Below, one piece after another: positions 7,579-16,707 of a stretch of 64,000 bases of DNA. Each line of letters starts with the position of its first letter. Within the stretch, counting starts at the first letter, position 1. The position numbers and the translations under genes are program-made. The notes under the pieces are model-generated. The model was not told the DNA's origin, made no database searches, and saw only the letters and a program-made list of their open reading frames with translations. Origin of the DNA: JBEKIK01 sp963838495 (GTDB taxonomy: Bacteria > Planctomycetota > Planctomycetia > Pirellulales > Thermoguttaceae); assembly GCA_963838495.1 (NCBI GenBank), contig CAWIRC010000001.1, positions 2,294,001 to 2,358,000 of the forward strand, in the 5' to 3' direction.

Positions 7579-9914
7579 TCTGGACGATCAATCCCATGAA
7601 CGCCTCGCAAGACCCGTCCGATTTATTTTCCGGAAACTCCTTTGTGGACCAGCGCACGCCGCTGGAAATTTACATGGAGGGAAACATCGTGTTCCGCCAG
7701 GGCGAGCGGATAATTTACGCCCAGCAGATGTATTACAACGTGCCCTGCCGCGTGGGCACGATATTGAACGCGGAAATACTCACACCGGTTCCGACTTACG
7801 AGGGAATGCTGCGGCTGAAATCGGAAGTTATACAGCAGACCGGGCGGGACACTTATTTTGCCAAAAATTCGTTCATCACATCGAGCCGGATGGGCGAGCC
7901 TGGCTACCGCCTGCAATCGGGCGACATATTTTTCGAGGACATTCAAAGCCCGGTGATCGATCCCATGAGCGGGCAAGTGCTGGTCGATCCGAAGACGAAC
8001 CAGGAAGTGGTCGAGCACAATAAAAAGGCCACGTCGCAGAATAATTTTATATTCATTGGTCCGGTGCCCGTGTTTTACTGGCCGGTCTTTTCCACAAATT
8101 TGGAGGAGCCTACTTATTACATCCGCCATGCCGCGGCCAAATACGACCGGTCCTACGGCCCGCAGATTCTCACGACTTGGAACGGCTACGAGATTTTGGG
8201 AGTGAAAAAGCCGCCGGACGGGACCGATCTGGAGTTCAGCTTCGACTATTTGGGCTTGAGGGGTTTTGGCGAGGGCGGGAGCTTTTCATACAATCGCGGC
8301 GACTTATTCGGCATGCCCGGCCAGGTGGGCGGACTGTTCGATTATTGGAGCATTCCCGACCACGGCACCGATAATTTGGGCGTGGACCGCAGCAATCTGG
8401 TGCCGGAAAAAGATTATCGCTTCCGCATGTTCTGGCAGCACCGGCAGATGCTGCCCGACGATTGGCAGCTCTCGGCCGAATTGGGATATATCAGCGACCG
8501 CAACTTTTTGCAGAGTTATTACGAGCGGGAATGGGACACTTTGAAAGATGAAACCACGGATATTGAACTAAAACGGATGAAGGAGAACCGTACGCTTGAT
8601 ATTTTGGCCGGCGTGCGTTTGAACAACTTTTTCACCGAGACCGAATGGTTGCCCCGTGCGGATCATTTCTGGCTGGGACAGCCGTTGCTGAACGACACGT
8701 TCACCTGGTACGAACACAGCACGGCAGCGTATGCCCGGTTCCGGCCGGCCAACACGCCGGCCAATCCGAACGACCAGCCGTTTTATTATCTGCCTTGGGA
8801 GGACGTAACCACTCCCACATTGGTCGCCCCGGCGCCGGAGCGATTCGGCGAGATCTTTTCCACGCGCCAGGAGATCGACTGGCCTTTCCAGCTTGGGGCT
8901 GTGAAAATCGTGCCCTATGCCCTGGGCGAATTGGATCATTGGGGGCAGGATTTGGAGGGCGACCCCTTGAACCGGGCATACGGACAGGCGGGCGTGCGGG
9001 CAAGTTTGCCCATCTGGTCCATCGATCCCTCGATCAAAAGCGAGTTGCTGAACGTCAACGGCATCGCCCACAAGGTGGTTTTCGAGGCCGAGTTCGCCTT
9101 TGCCGATTCCAATCAAAATCTCGACCTGCTGCCCCTTTATAATCCCCTGGACGACAATTCGGTGGAGGCCGAACGGCAGCGGTTCCGCATCTATTCGTAC
9201 AACAGCCCGCCACAAGTGTTCCCCATCCAGTTGGACGAGCGTTATTATGCCGTGCGCACGGGGCTGGGCAGTTGGGTTACCGCGCCCACCATGGAAGCGG
9301 TCGACGACCTGACCGTCATCCGCCTGGGCGCAAGGCAGCGCTGGCAGACCAAGCGCGGCACGCCGGGCAACGAACACGTCATCGATTGGATCACGCTGGA
9401 CACGAACATCAGCCTGTTCCCCGATCCCAACCGGGACAATTTCGGGCAGGTGCCGGGCTTGTTGGACTACGATTTCGTGTGGCACGTGGGCGACCGGCTC
9501 TCGCTGCTCTCGGACGGGATTTTCGACTTCTTCGACGAGAGTCAAAAAACCTACAGCGTGGGGGCATTCCTCAGCCGGCCGCCGCGGGGCAGCTTTTACC
9601 TCGGCTTTCGCCAGGTGGAAGGGCCCATCGACAGCCGGGTAGTCACCCTTTCGTATAGTTATTGGATGAGCCCAAAGTGGATATCCACCTTCGGCACCAC
9701 CTACGACTTCGGGCAGGAAGGCAACATCGGCCAGAACTTCAGCATCACGCGGATCGGCGAATCGTTCCTGGTGAACCTAAGTTTCACGGTCGATCCGTCG
9801 CGGGCGGACTACGGAGTGGGCTTCTCCATCGAACCGCGATTCCTGTCCAAAAGCCGCCTGGCCAACATCGGCGGGGCGCATATTCCCGTTGCCGGGGCAA
9901 ATGGGCTGGAATAA
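7572..9914 (+). CDS. LptD-like outer-membrane LPS-assembly protein, barrel fragment
   Basis: 780 residues in this frame, with real coding from about 7542. It begins with MVIWTINPMNASQDP and contains PLEIYMEGNIVFRQGERII (OstA-like strand repeats), then a long C-terminal region of alternating hydrophobic/aromatic strands (for example FSFDYLGLRGFGEGG and FYLGFRQVEGPID) typical of the LptD beta-barrel. LptD places lipopolysaccharide or related glycolipid in the outer leaflet. The LptA-like module at the front and the barrel at the back appear to form one polypeptide. No other lpt genes are in the window. Confidence 0.75.
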   Translation: MVIWTINPMNASQDPSDLFSGNSFVDQRTPLEIYMEGNIVFRQGERIIYAQQMYYNVPCRVGTILNAEILTPVPTYEGMLRLKSEVIQQTGRDTYFAKNSFITSSRMGEPGYRLQSGDIFFEDIQSPVIDPMSGQVLVDPKTNQEVVEHNKKATSQNNFIFIGPVPVFYWPVFSTNLEEPTYYIRHAAAKYDRSYGPQILTTWNGYEILGVKKPPDGTDLEFSFDYLGLRGFGEGGSFSYNRGDLFGMPGQVGGLFDYWSIPDHGTDNLGVDRSNLVPEKDYRFRMFWQHRQMLPDDWQLSAELGYISDRNFLQSYYEREWDTLKDETTDIELKRMKENRTLDILAGVRLNNFFTETEWLPRADHFWLGQPLLNDTFTWYEHSTAAYARFRPANTPANPNDQPFYYLPWEDVTTPTLVAPAPERFGEIFSTRQEIDWPFQLGAVKIVPYALGELDHWGQDLEGDPLNRAYGQAGVRASLPIWSIDPSIKSELLNVNGIAHKVVFEAEFAFADSNQNLDLLPLYNPLDDNSVEAERQRFRIYSYNSPPQVFPIQLDERYYAVRTGLGSWVTAPTMEAVDDLTVIRLGARQRWQTKRGTPGNEHVIDWITLDTNISLFPDPNRDNFGQVPGLLDYDFVWHVGDRLSLLSDGIFDFFDESQKTYSVGAFLSRPPRGSFYLGFRQVEGPIDSRVVTLSYSYWMSPKWISTFGTTYDFGQEGNIGQNFSITRIGESFLVNLSFTVDPSRADYGVGFSIEPRFLSKSRLANIGGAHIPVAGANGLE

Positions 9915-10431
9915 AGTGTGAAGGATGAATGTTGAATGATGAATGTTGAATGTTAAAAAAACTGAATTTGTTTCTATTGCAAATTGCAAAATGCAAATTG
10001 CAAATTTAAAATTGAACAAGAATAAAAGACCTTTGCGGATCTAAAACTTTCGTGACATTTTAACCATGTGCAGTGGATCGGAATCATCAGGCCCAGAGGG
10101 CCGGATTAGTGTAGCCAGGGGCGACAGCCCCTGGGGCAGGGCAATTTTTTTAAAACTGCGAAAGCCCCGAAGGGGCGACATTTGTTTTACCACGCGTCCG
10201 ATGTCGCCCCTCCGGGGCTAGCATGGATATTACAACCTTTCCCCAGGGGTTTACGCCCCTGGCTACAATACGTCGCCGCTTCGCGGCTAAAATACAAGAT
10301 CACTGCAAACGACTAAAATACTACAAACTTTCATTAGCACTTTTGTTCAATTTGCAATATAAAATATATGTTCGAAATGCACTTTAACAGCAATACAAAA
10401 ACCCTGAACCCTGAACCCTGAACCCATTGCC
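9915..10431. repeat. Repeat-filled intergenic region
   Basis: No gene. In order: GAATGTTGAATG words (9924-9955), TTGCAAATTGCAAA words (about 9977-10005), the palindrome CCAGGGGCGACAGCCCCTGG (about 10117), AGCCCCGAAGGGGC with a nearby inverted copy (about 10160 and 10205), CCAGGGGTTTACGCCCCTGG (about 10242), GCCGCTTCGCGGC, and finally AACCCTGAACCCTGAACCC just before dgkA. Confidence 0.75.
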
Positions 10432-10821
10432 ATGCTCGATCCGGAACCGACTTCCGAGCGTTCTTGGCCGCGAAAATTTCGCGACGCCTTCCGCGGCATG
10501 AAGGCGGGCGTGCGCGGACAAAGCAGTTTCTTCGTCCATTTTTTCATTGCCGCCGGCGTTGTCGTCGCCGCCATGGTCCTGCGCGTGGTCCTCGTCGAGT
10601 GGTGCATTCTGCTGGCCTGCATCACCATGGTATTGACCGCCGAGATGTTCAATAGCGCCCTGGAATCGATGGCCAAGGCCATCACGGGCGAAAGCGATCC
10701 GCACCTGGGCAATTCGCTGGACATCGGCAGCGGGGCGGTGCTGGTGGCCTCGGTCGGGGCCGCAATCACAGGCGGCATCATCTTCATCAACCGCCTGGGT
10801 ATAATGTTGCAGTGGTGGTAA
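10432..10821 (+). CDS. dgkA: Diacylglycerol/undecaprenol kinase family protein (DgkA)
   Basis: A 129-residue integral membrane lipid kinase. A cytoplasmic amphipathic N-terminus (SWPRKFRDAFRGMKAGV) is followed by three transmembrane helices. The family signature is clear: AEMFNSALE (catalytic Glu and Asn) and then DIGSGAVLVAS. In Gram-negatives this family phosphorylates diacylglycerol and in Gram-positives undecaprenol; which applies here cannot be told. It is downstream of repeats and not obviously in an operon. Confidence 0.92.
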   Translation: MLDPEPTSERSWPRKFRDAFRGMKAGVRGQSSFFVHFFIAAGVVVAAMVLRVVLVEWCILLACITMVLTAEMFNSALESMAKAITGESDPHLGNSLDIGSGAVLVASVGAAITGGIIFINRLGIMLQWW

Positions 10822-10899
10822 CAGTTTTAGTCGATTAGCTATCGGCCTTCAGCTATCAGCAGATAATATCCTATTTTCCCCCCGATTAACCCCGGGTGT

Positions 10900-10995
10900 T
10901 TACCTGCTTTTTATTTAGCCCAGGCGTTTACGCCTGCGGTCCGGAATGATGACCCATCGTCTCTTTTCTCTAGCCCAGGCGTTTACGCCTGGGGC
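10900..10995. repeat. Two CCCAGGCGTTTACGCCTG palindromes
   Basis: The copies at about 10919 and 10975 are both preceded by TAG and have 7-9 base arms around TTTA. The layout is the same as the CCGGTGTATTCACCGG family (short palindrome with an AT loop), but the arm sequence differs. A CCCCGTTCACGGGG element follows at about 11022. Confidence 0.75.
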
Positions 10996-11084
10996 CAGAA
11001 ATAGATAATTGTAATATCAACCCCGTTCACGGGGTTCCTGCTCTTATTCGATGATCTTAACCGGCGGACATATAAAGGTGCTCC

Positions 11085-11816
11085 ATGCAATCCCATCGAA
11101 TCTTTATCGGCACCTCGGGCTGGACCTACGACGACTGGGCGGAAAAATTCTACCCCCGCGAGGTCAAGGGCAGCGAGCGCCTGGCCTTTTATGTAACGCA
11201 GTTCGACACCGTGGAGATCAATGCCACTTTTTACCGCTTGCCCACGCAGATCATGCTCGACGCCTGGAACCGCCGCCTGCCGGAAGGATTTCACCTGGTC
11301 GTCAAGGGACCGAGGGTCATCACGCACCTGAAAAAATTATCCGACTGCCGGGAATCATTGCAGCTATTTCTAGATAGGGTGAAACAACTCCGCACGTTGC
11401 GGGCGATCCTCTGGCAACTCCCGCCGTCGCTGGGCAAAGATTTGGATCGCTTGGAACGCTTTTTAAAGGCCCTGCCGCAAGACGTTCGCCACGCGGTCGA
11501 ATTCCGCCACAAAAGTTGGTGGGACGACGAGGTGGCGGCATTGCTCGCGCGGCACAATGCGGCGTTTGTCGCAATCAGCCATCCCAAACTGCCCGATACA
11601 ATTTATCCCACGGCCGATTTCCTGTATCTCCGTTTCCACGGACTCGACCGGCAACTCTATCGCTACGATTACACGGACGAGGAACTAAAAGATTGGGCCG
11701 AGCGGCTGAAGCCGTACGTGGAGTCAAAGATGATTTACGCCTTTTTCAACAACGACTACGAGGCCAACGCCCCGCGCAACGCCCAGACGCTGCGGGCAAT
11801 GCTGGAATGGGAATGA
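11085..11816 (+). CDS. DUF72 (YecE-like) protein
   Basis: A 243-residue protein of the DUF72 family (TIM-barrel-like fold). The signature is present at the N-terminus: FIGTSGWTYDDWAEKFYP, then FDTVEINATFYRLP, EFRHKSW in the middle and YLRFHG near residue 180. The biochemical function of the family is not established; distant similarity to sugar isomerase-like barrels has been noted. It stands alone between repeat regions. Confidence 0.9.
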   Translation: MQSHRIFIGTSGWTYDDWAEKFYPREVKGSERLAFYVTQFDTVEINATFYRLPTQIMLDAWNRRLPEGFHLVVKGPRVITHLKKLSDCRESLQLFLDRVKQLRTLRAILWQLPPSLGKDLDRLERFLKALPQDVRHAVEFRHKSWWDDEVAALLARHNAAFVAISHPKLPDTIYPTADFLYLRFHGLDRQLYRYDYTDEELKDWAERLKPYVESKMIYAFFNNDYEANAPRNAQTLRAMLEWE

Positions 11817-11929
11817 AAAAAGCCGCGAAGCGGCGCACTACGATAGCCCAGGGCGGAGCGCACGCAGCCCTGGGACAGCAGGCAACGCCAAAATCCCAAG
11901 CCCTGAAGGGGCGTGCTAATGTGTGGGAG

Positions 11930-11968
11930 GAGAATTAGGGATTAGGAATTGGGAATTAGAGATTAGTG
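11930..11968. repeat. ATTAGGGATTAGGAATTGGG micro-repeat
   Basis: About 40 bases of GATTAG/GAATTG words. The same word family is longer at 51178-51245. The region 11817-11929 just before it also contains CCCAGGGCGGAGCGCACGCAGCCCTGGG, a palindrome of the CCCAGG family. Confidence 0.6.
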
Positions 11969-11979
11969 TTCAGATAAAA

Positions 11980-12159
11980 CTATCTGCGGCTCCGTTTCAA
12001 TCCCCTCTTTCGTCTCATTGCCGGCGGATTAGTCTTCTCAAGCTGAACTCCATGTTTGTGTTCTTTTGATTTGACTAGCTTGGGCGGTATGTTGGTCTTA
12101 TCCAATTTCACGCCTTTCGTTTTTGGGTCGTGCCGGAAAAATCCTTCCATATCTTTCAT
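11980..12159 (-). CDS. Small basic protein of unknown function
   Basis: A 59-residue protein starting MKDMEGFFRHDPKTKGVKL, chosen because GGAG lies eight bases before this ATG; an upstream in-frame ATG at 12195 has no such site. It is very lysine/arginine-rich, with two similar segments (KGVKLDKTNIPP and HGVQLEKTNPPA) and a tail MRRKRGLKRSRR. It is not a family I recognise. The basic tail might bind nucleic acid, but that is speculation. The ribosome-binding site and internal repeat argue that it is real. Confidence 0.5.
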   Translation of the reverse strand: MKDMEGFFRHDPKTKGVKLDKTNIPPKLVKSKEHKHGVQLEKTNPPAMRRKRGLKRSRR

Positions 12160-12257
12160 TGTCTTTACTCCATTAAATAGACCGTGGTATGACACGATAT
12201 TTTACCGACCATTACGTAGTTTCCTCAATAGACGTTTTGGGGGAAATTCCGGGGAGG

Positions 12258-12346
12258 GGGAAATTTCAGAATTTCAGAGAATTTCAGGGACGCCATGGAG
12301 AATTTCAGGGACGAGAATTTCAGGGACGCCATACATAATTATTGTC
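12258..12346. repeat. AATTTCAGGGACGCCAT repeat (left of zinc-ribbon gene)
   Basis: Three to four degenerate copies of GAATTTCAGGGACGCCAT. The last one (12315-12346) continues ACATAATTATTGTC. A matching 32-base block is at 13585-13616, so the zinc-ribbon gene is bracketed by direct repeats. A further inverted part (GGCGTCCCTGGAATAGG) is at about 12427. Confidence 0.65.
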
Positions 12347-12525
12347 TACCGTCGAGAGTTACGTATGCTGCCAGGAATTGCCCCGAATTACCCGGAGTTG
12401 CCCCCAAGAGGTCAAGAGTTGTGTATGGCGTCCCTGGAATAGGCTGGAATAGGTTACGTTCTTGAGCGGGGGATAGCAGTTGGAAAACTCTGTTGCTAAA
12501 ATGAACTTCGCAAGCGGGGTGCAAT

Positions 12526-13479
12526 ATGTTATCTATTTCTTGTCCACGTTGTCGAAAGACCCTCAAAGGCAAAGATGGCCTTGCCGGGCGTATGGTCACT
12601 TGCCCTGCCTGCAAGGCAAGTTTTGAAGTCCCATTGCCGGATGACTGGCTTGCGGGTACGTCCGCAAAACAACCTGATAGCGAACCTGATCCGCTAGAGT
12701 TTATCAATTCAAGTTTGCCAAAACCGCTATCTATCAGGGAACCCTCGCAAAATCCAAACACTATTTTTAAATCGTTCAAAAAATTCTTAGCAAAAAACTT
12801 CGAGCTTTCAGGCATAGGGTGCTTTTTATTTGTGCTTACTTTCCTTGGCCTTTTTTTTGGTTTTGCGGTAATATGTTCCCTACTCCCATCCCTTCGCACC
12901 GATCCTGATTTAGAATTGGTTCGAGCTTATCTACGTGAGAATCTGCCATCAGGGAGATGGGAAGAATTGCGCTGGTGGCCAAAACGCGAAAGCAGAATAA
13001 AGCAATATGGTTTTCACGGCCTGCGAACCTGGCCGGGTGGGAAAGTATGTCGGCTGAAATTCCGCGTCCTGGGTGAAGTGCCTGTTAGTCAAGATATTAT
13101 ATTTATTATTACAGACGAGTATATAACAACCGGATATACTGTCAAAAGCCCTTATTTTGACGATACGGAAGAATGGTATCAATATGTCTGGAATCAGCAA
13201 TTTCCGGATGATTCACAAGGGCTACGCATATCTGGCGGGAGAGTTTTCGGGGCATCGTCTTACGATCTTCCGGTGGCGGTCGCGGACGATGACCTGCACG
13301 ATACGGCGGATATCGCCGCCATCAAAAAACTTGGCCGTCTCGACGAAAAAAGGCCGGCGGAAGATAGCAATAGGTTAGATCAAGTGTCGGTTACGCCTTC
13401 CCACCCTGCGAACGATCCGCAAATCAAAAAAGCCCGAGATGACAGACGTGATCCAAAACACATAATGCAGCACCAGTAA
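12526..13479 (+). CDS. Zinc-ribbon, single-pass membrane protein of unknown function
   Basis: A 317-residue protein. The N-terminus is a two-CxxC zinc ribbon (SCPRCRKTLKG ... VTCPACKASFEVP), a form common at the front of planctomycete membrane proteins. One transmembrane helix lies at about 98-125 (FLFVLTFLGLFFGFAVIC). The C-terminal part, with WEELRWWPKR, IKQYGFHGLRTWPGG and IIFIITDEYITTGY, is not a family I recognise. The gene is less GC-rich than its surroundings and is bracketed by degenerate direct repeats, so acquisition is possible. The last 60 residues are charged and low-complexity. Confidence 0.7.
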   Translation: MLSISCPRCRKTLKGKDGLAGRMVTCPACKASFEVPLPDDWLAGTSAKQPDSEPDPLEFINSSLPKPLSIREPSQNPNTIFKSFKKFLAKNFELSGIGCFLFVLTFLGLFFGFAVICSLLPSLRTDPDLELVRAYLRENLPSGRWEELRWWPKRESRIKQYGFHGLRTWPGGKVCRLKFRVLGEVPVSQDIIFIITDEYITTGYTVKSPYFDDTEEWYQYVWNQQFPDDSQGLRISGGRVFGASSYDLPVAVADDDLHDTADIAAIKKLGRLDEKRPAEDSNRLDQVSVTPSHPANDPQIKKARDDRRDPKHIMQHQ

Positions 13480-14298
13480 CATCATGGCAGCGGATTGATT
13501 ACCTTCGTAGGCCCCTAATTCGGTCTAATGCCTCTAATGCGCAATTCATTTTCCCGCGAATTTTGGGGCCTATTGCGGGGATGCCAATTTCTGGGATGCC
13601 ATGCATAATTCTTGACGCTGGCAGGCTGCAGAGTTATTGACATGGCAACACTGACGCCCAGGTGCCACTGCTGAATTTTGCAGGCACAACACCGCTCCAT
13701 AAACATCTATCTTAATCGATTGCCTTCATAAAGACATCCCTCGCTATCGGCACAAAAATAGTCCAGGTAATTAACTTGAAATTGGGCCACCCGCTTTGCT
13801 ACAATCCGCCCGCCATGTACTCATCACACTCCGCGTGATGTCCCCATTGCAGGGACTGTCCCAATTTTTGCGGGCACCGACCGGGCACCATCCGGGTACC
13901 CGCTCTCGGGTGCCGATGGTCGGCGGTGGTCGGCAAAAAAGGGACTGTCCCTTTTTTGGCCTCACATTAGCATCGATCAGCGAAGATTAGCTTTCCGAAA
14001 AAGCCCACATAAAAACCCCTGTCGCGGAACACCCTACTTATGAGACCGCAGAAGTTCCGTTTACGGCACTTTCCACAACCCCAACCCCCAATACTACTTC
14101 CGCCCCGCAACAAAAACCTAAAAATGGAACACTTGAAAGAGGCGTCCCGCGTTTCGGCGCTTGTGTTAAAGAATGCAATACAAAAAGCGCAACGCCGGCC
14201 CCCGGTGTATTCACCGGGGGCTAAATGTTACCGGGGGCTAAATAACTGACGCGCGCAATTTCGTTCAAACGGATATGCGACGAAATCAAATTTTATCT
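13480..14298. other. Long non-coding region with REP-like remnants
   Basis: No gene supported. It contains the right-hand direct repeat (13585-13616), then a dense palindromic block at about 13836-13960 with two GGGACTGTCCC motifs; the second is a perfect 11-base-arm palindrome at 13935-13957 with A6/T6 ends. A copy pair of the CCGGTGTATTCACCGG element is at 14198-14243, near the 3' end of rhaB. Confidence 0.65.
14198..14243. repeat. CCGGTGTATTCACCGG palindrome plus half copy
   Basis: One full copy ending GCTAAAT, immediately followed by a truncated right half (ACCGGGGGCTAAATAAC). The truncated tandem half suggests slippage or partial deletion of a second copy. Confidence 0.8.
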
Positions 14299-15786
14299 TC
14301 ATAGGATTTTCAAGAACCGCTGGTAGGCCTGATCCCAGGCGGGGGTGTTTTTGGGTTCGTACTCGTCAACTTCGAAGCTGCGGCGGATTACTTCGCGGGC
14401 TTGGGCGATTGAGGCCACGTCGCCGGAGGCCACGGCCTGCATCATTACGTTGCCGGTGGCAGTGGCTTCGATCGGACCGGCGACCACGCGGCGTGCGCAG
14501 GCATCGGCGGCGAATTGGCAGAGTTGGCGGTTTTGCGTGCCTCCGCCGACGATGTGGATGGTTTCGATCGTTCGGCCGGCAAGTTGTTCGCACATGCCCA
14601 ATGTGTAGCGGAATTTCAAGGCCAGGCTTTCCAATGCCGTGCGCAGGACAGCGCCTTTTTCGGCGGGCACGGTTTGGCCGGTGCGTTTGCAGAATGCGCG
14701 GATGGCCTCGGGCATGTCGGCTGGGGCGAGGAATTCGGGGGCGTCGGGGTTGACGAACGATACCAACGGCGGCTGTGCGGCGGCAAGCTTTGTCAGATCG
14801 TCCCAGGAAAATTTATCGCCGGACTGGTTCCAAATGCGGCGGCATTCCTGGACGAGCCACAGGCCGGCGATATTTCTTAGCAAGCGAGTGGTTCCGCCCA
14901 CGCCGCCTTCGTTGGTAAAGGCCAGTTTCGAAACCAAATCGCTCACGACCGGCTTGGGCGACTCGATGCCCATCAGGGCCCAGGTGCCCAGGCTGATGTA
15001 ACACCAATCCGGGCGCTGGCCGGGTTTGCTGGCAGCGGGCACGGCCATTACGGCGCTGGCGGTATCGTGCGTGCCGGGCAGGACGACTTCGACCGAGCCA
15101 AGGCCGGGTTCGGCGGCGAGATTTTTCCGCAGCGGACCGAGCACGGTTCCCGGCTGCGAGATCTTGCCGAATATTTTCGCCGGCAGGCCGAATTTTTCCA
15201 GAAGCGGCCAGGCCCAATCGCCGGTTATGGGATTGTAACTCTGGCTGGTGCTGACGTCGGTCATCTCGTTGCTTTTCACGCCGGTCATGAGCCAGTGGAA
15301 CAGGTCGGGCATCATCAGCAGCGATTCGGCGGCGTCTAAAAGCGGAGAACCGCCGAGTTTCATGGCCACGAGCTGATAGAGCGTGTTGAACTGCATGAAT
15401 TGCAGGCCGGTGTGCCGAAAGATTTCATCCTTGGGCACTATTGTAAAGGCCTTTTCCATCATGCCGTTGGTGCGGGAGTCGCGGTAATGATAGGGGTTGC
15501 CCAACAGCACGTCGCCGCGGGCGAGGAGCCCGAAATCGACGCCCCAGGTATCCACTCCGACGCTGACGATCTGTCCGTTGGATTTGGCTCCCGCCGCCCG
15601 CAGTCCCTGGCAAACCTGGGACCATTGCCCCAGCAGGTCCCAATGCAGGCTGCCGGCGACGTCAACCGGACCGTTATCGAAGCGGAAAACCTCTTCCAAT
15701 TGCAGGGTTTGGCCGTCGAAACGCCCCAGCACGTGCCGGCCGCTCGAGGCCCCTATGTCCACCGCCAAAAAAGCCTTATTTTTCAT
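14299..15786 (-). CDS. rhaB: Rhamnulokinase
   Basis: A 495-residue sugar kinase of the FGGY family, matching rhamnulokinase by AVDIGASSGRHVLGRF at the N-terminus, FRFDNGPV, SVGVDTWGVDFGLL, YHYRDSRT and the C-terminal IHIVGGGTQNRQLCQFAADA. It phosphorylates L-rhamnulose to L-rhamnulose-1-phosphate in rhamnose breakdown. No other rha gene is nearby. With uxaC at 61-63 kb it suggests use of plant or algal polysaccharide sugars. Confidence 0.93.
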   Translation of the reverse strand: MKNKAFLAVDIGASSGRHVLGRFDGQTLQLEEVFRFDNGPVDVAGSLHWDLLGQWSQVCQGLRAAGAKSNGQIVSVGVDTWGVDFGLLARGDVLLGNPYHYRDSRTNGMMEKAFTIVPKDEIFRHTGLQFMQFNTLYQLVAMKLGGSPLLDAAESLLMMPDLFHWLMTGVKSNEMTDVSTSQSYNPITGDWAWPLLEKFGLPAKIFGKISQPGTVLGPLRKNLAAEPGLGSVEVVLPGTHDTASAVMAVPAASKPGQRPDWCYISLGTWALMGIESPKPVVSDLVSKLAFTNEGGVGGTTRLLRNIAGLWLVQECRRIWNQSGDKFSWDDLTKLAAAQPPLVSFVNPDAPEFLAPADMPEAIRAFCKRTGQTVPAEKGAVLRTALESLALKFRYTLGMCEQLAGRTIETIHIVGGGTQNRQLCQFAADACARRVVAGPIEATATGNVMMQAVASGDVASIAQAREVIRRSFEVDEYEPKNTPAWDQAYQRFLKIL

Positions 15787-15925
15787 GGTATACGGATGCC
15801 TTTTCAGATATAAAAAGTGTCTAAAGTGGGGAAAATAATAACGTGTTCGCCATAATGCCTATGAGGAAAAGGTTAGTCAAGTAGGGCAGATAACCGCTTA
15901 ATATAGGCCAACAAAATACTTGATA

Positions 15926-15963
15926 TTGTTGATAAACATAAGTATAATTGATTTTATAAACAA
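15926..15963. promoter_or_regulatory. Inverted repeat upstream of the Rrf2 gene, possible operator
   Basis: TTGTTGATAAA (15926-15936) is mirrored by TTTATAAACAA (15953-15963) with one mismatch and 16 bases between, in a very AT-rich stretch 60 bases before the Rrf2 start. Rrf2 proteins bind dyads and often repress themselves; the link to this site is inference. Confidence 0.4.
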
Positions 15964-16022
15964 TAAGATGATAATTAAATGTGAGTTTAGTTGGAAAGTA
16001 TTAATTTTTATCAGTAAAACAT

Positions 16023-16457
16023 ATGAAAATCTCCGCAAAAACCGAGTACGCATGCATTGCGATGATGGAGTTGGCCTCCCAATATGGGACGGGCGAACCC
16101 GTTCGCATTCGGCGGATTGCCGAAAGGCATGATGTTCCGCCGCGATTTCTGGTGCAAATACTGCTTCAACTAAAAGGGGCCGGATTGGTGGCAAGTATTC
16201 GCGGCGCCGCAGGAGGGTATCAACTGGTAAAACCCCCGAAAGATATTTCGCTGGGACAGATCATGGAGGTTATAGAAGGTTCGACGGAGGAAAACGGGCA
16301 GACCAGCAGCGCCTCGCCCGATTCCCCGGCAGTCAAGGTATTGATGAAAACCTGGCAAGACGTGACCGCCATGGAACGGCAAATGCTCCAGAACATCTCC
16401 CTGGCCGAACTGCTGGAAAGAGCCAAGGAACAAGACGAGCAGATGTATCATATATAG
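16023..16457 (+). CDS. Rrf2-family transcriptional regulator
   Basis: A 144-residue winged-helix regulator. It opens MKISAKTEYACIAMMELA, has the recognition helix region IRRIAERHDVPPRFLVQIL and the wing GAAGGYQLVKPP, then an Rrf2 dimerisation helix. The three Fe-S cysteines of IscR/NsrR are absent between residues 90 and 110, so it is more like CymR-type regulators, which respond to cysteine/sulfur metabolism. The neighbouring gene sat on the same strand, 250 bases downstream, fits a sulfur role. A hairpin terminator separates the two, so they are probably separate transcripts. Confidence 0.9.
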   Translation: MKISAKTEYACIAMMELASQYGTGEPVRIRRIAERHDVPPRFLVQILLQLKGAGLVASIRGAAGGYQLVKPPKDISLGQIMEVIEGSTEENGQTSSASPDSPAVKVLMKTWQDVTAMERQMLQNISLAELLERAKEQDEQMYHI

Positions 16458-16496
16458 GGGACAGGGGGCAGGGATTCGAGTGCGTAGCATTTTTTT

Positions 16497-16526
16497 ACGC
16501 CGAACGCTTCCAGTAGGCGTTTTTTC
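16497..16526 (+). terminator. Rho-independent terminator after the Rrf2 gene
   Basis: ACGCC pairs with GGCGT around a 14-base loop (16497-16520) and is followed by a T run to 16525. It is preceded by a T7 tract, so it may also work in the opposite direction. Confidence 0.6.
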
Positions 16527-16619
16527 TTTCACATATTACGCTACGCCACATTAAACGGTTTTTGGGATACACCGTTGCAGAACCGCGCCATCCTTTTTAT
16601 ACTGCCAATTCCGAGCAAG

Positions 16620-16649
16620 CCCCTGGTGTAATCACCTGGGGCTAAATAA
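16620..16649. repeat. Variant CCTGGTGTAATCACCTGG palindrome
   Basis: CCCCTGGTGTAATCACCTGG then GGCTAAATAA. It has the same layout and tail as the CCGGTGTATTCACCGG family with compensating changes in both arms (CCTGG/CCTGG centre), which supports selection for the hairpin. Confidence 0.75.
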
Positions 16650-16707
16650 ACCGAAAACCGTAAACTGAAAACTGATAACTTACGAACACTAACCAAAGGA
16701 AAAGACG

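Noticed and set aside
13771..13990. Two 64-residue open frames on opposite strands
   Set aside because: Both are translations of a palindromic REP-like block and mirror each other; no ribosome-binding site.
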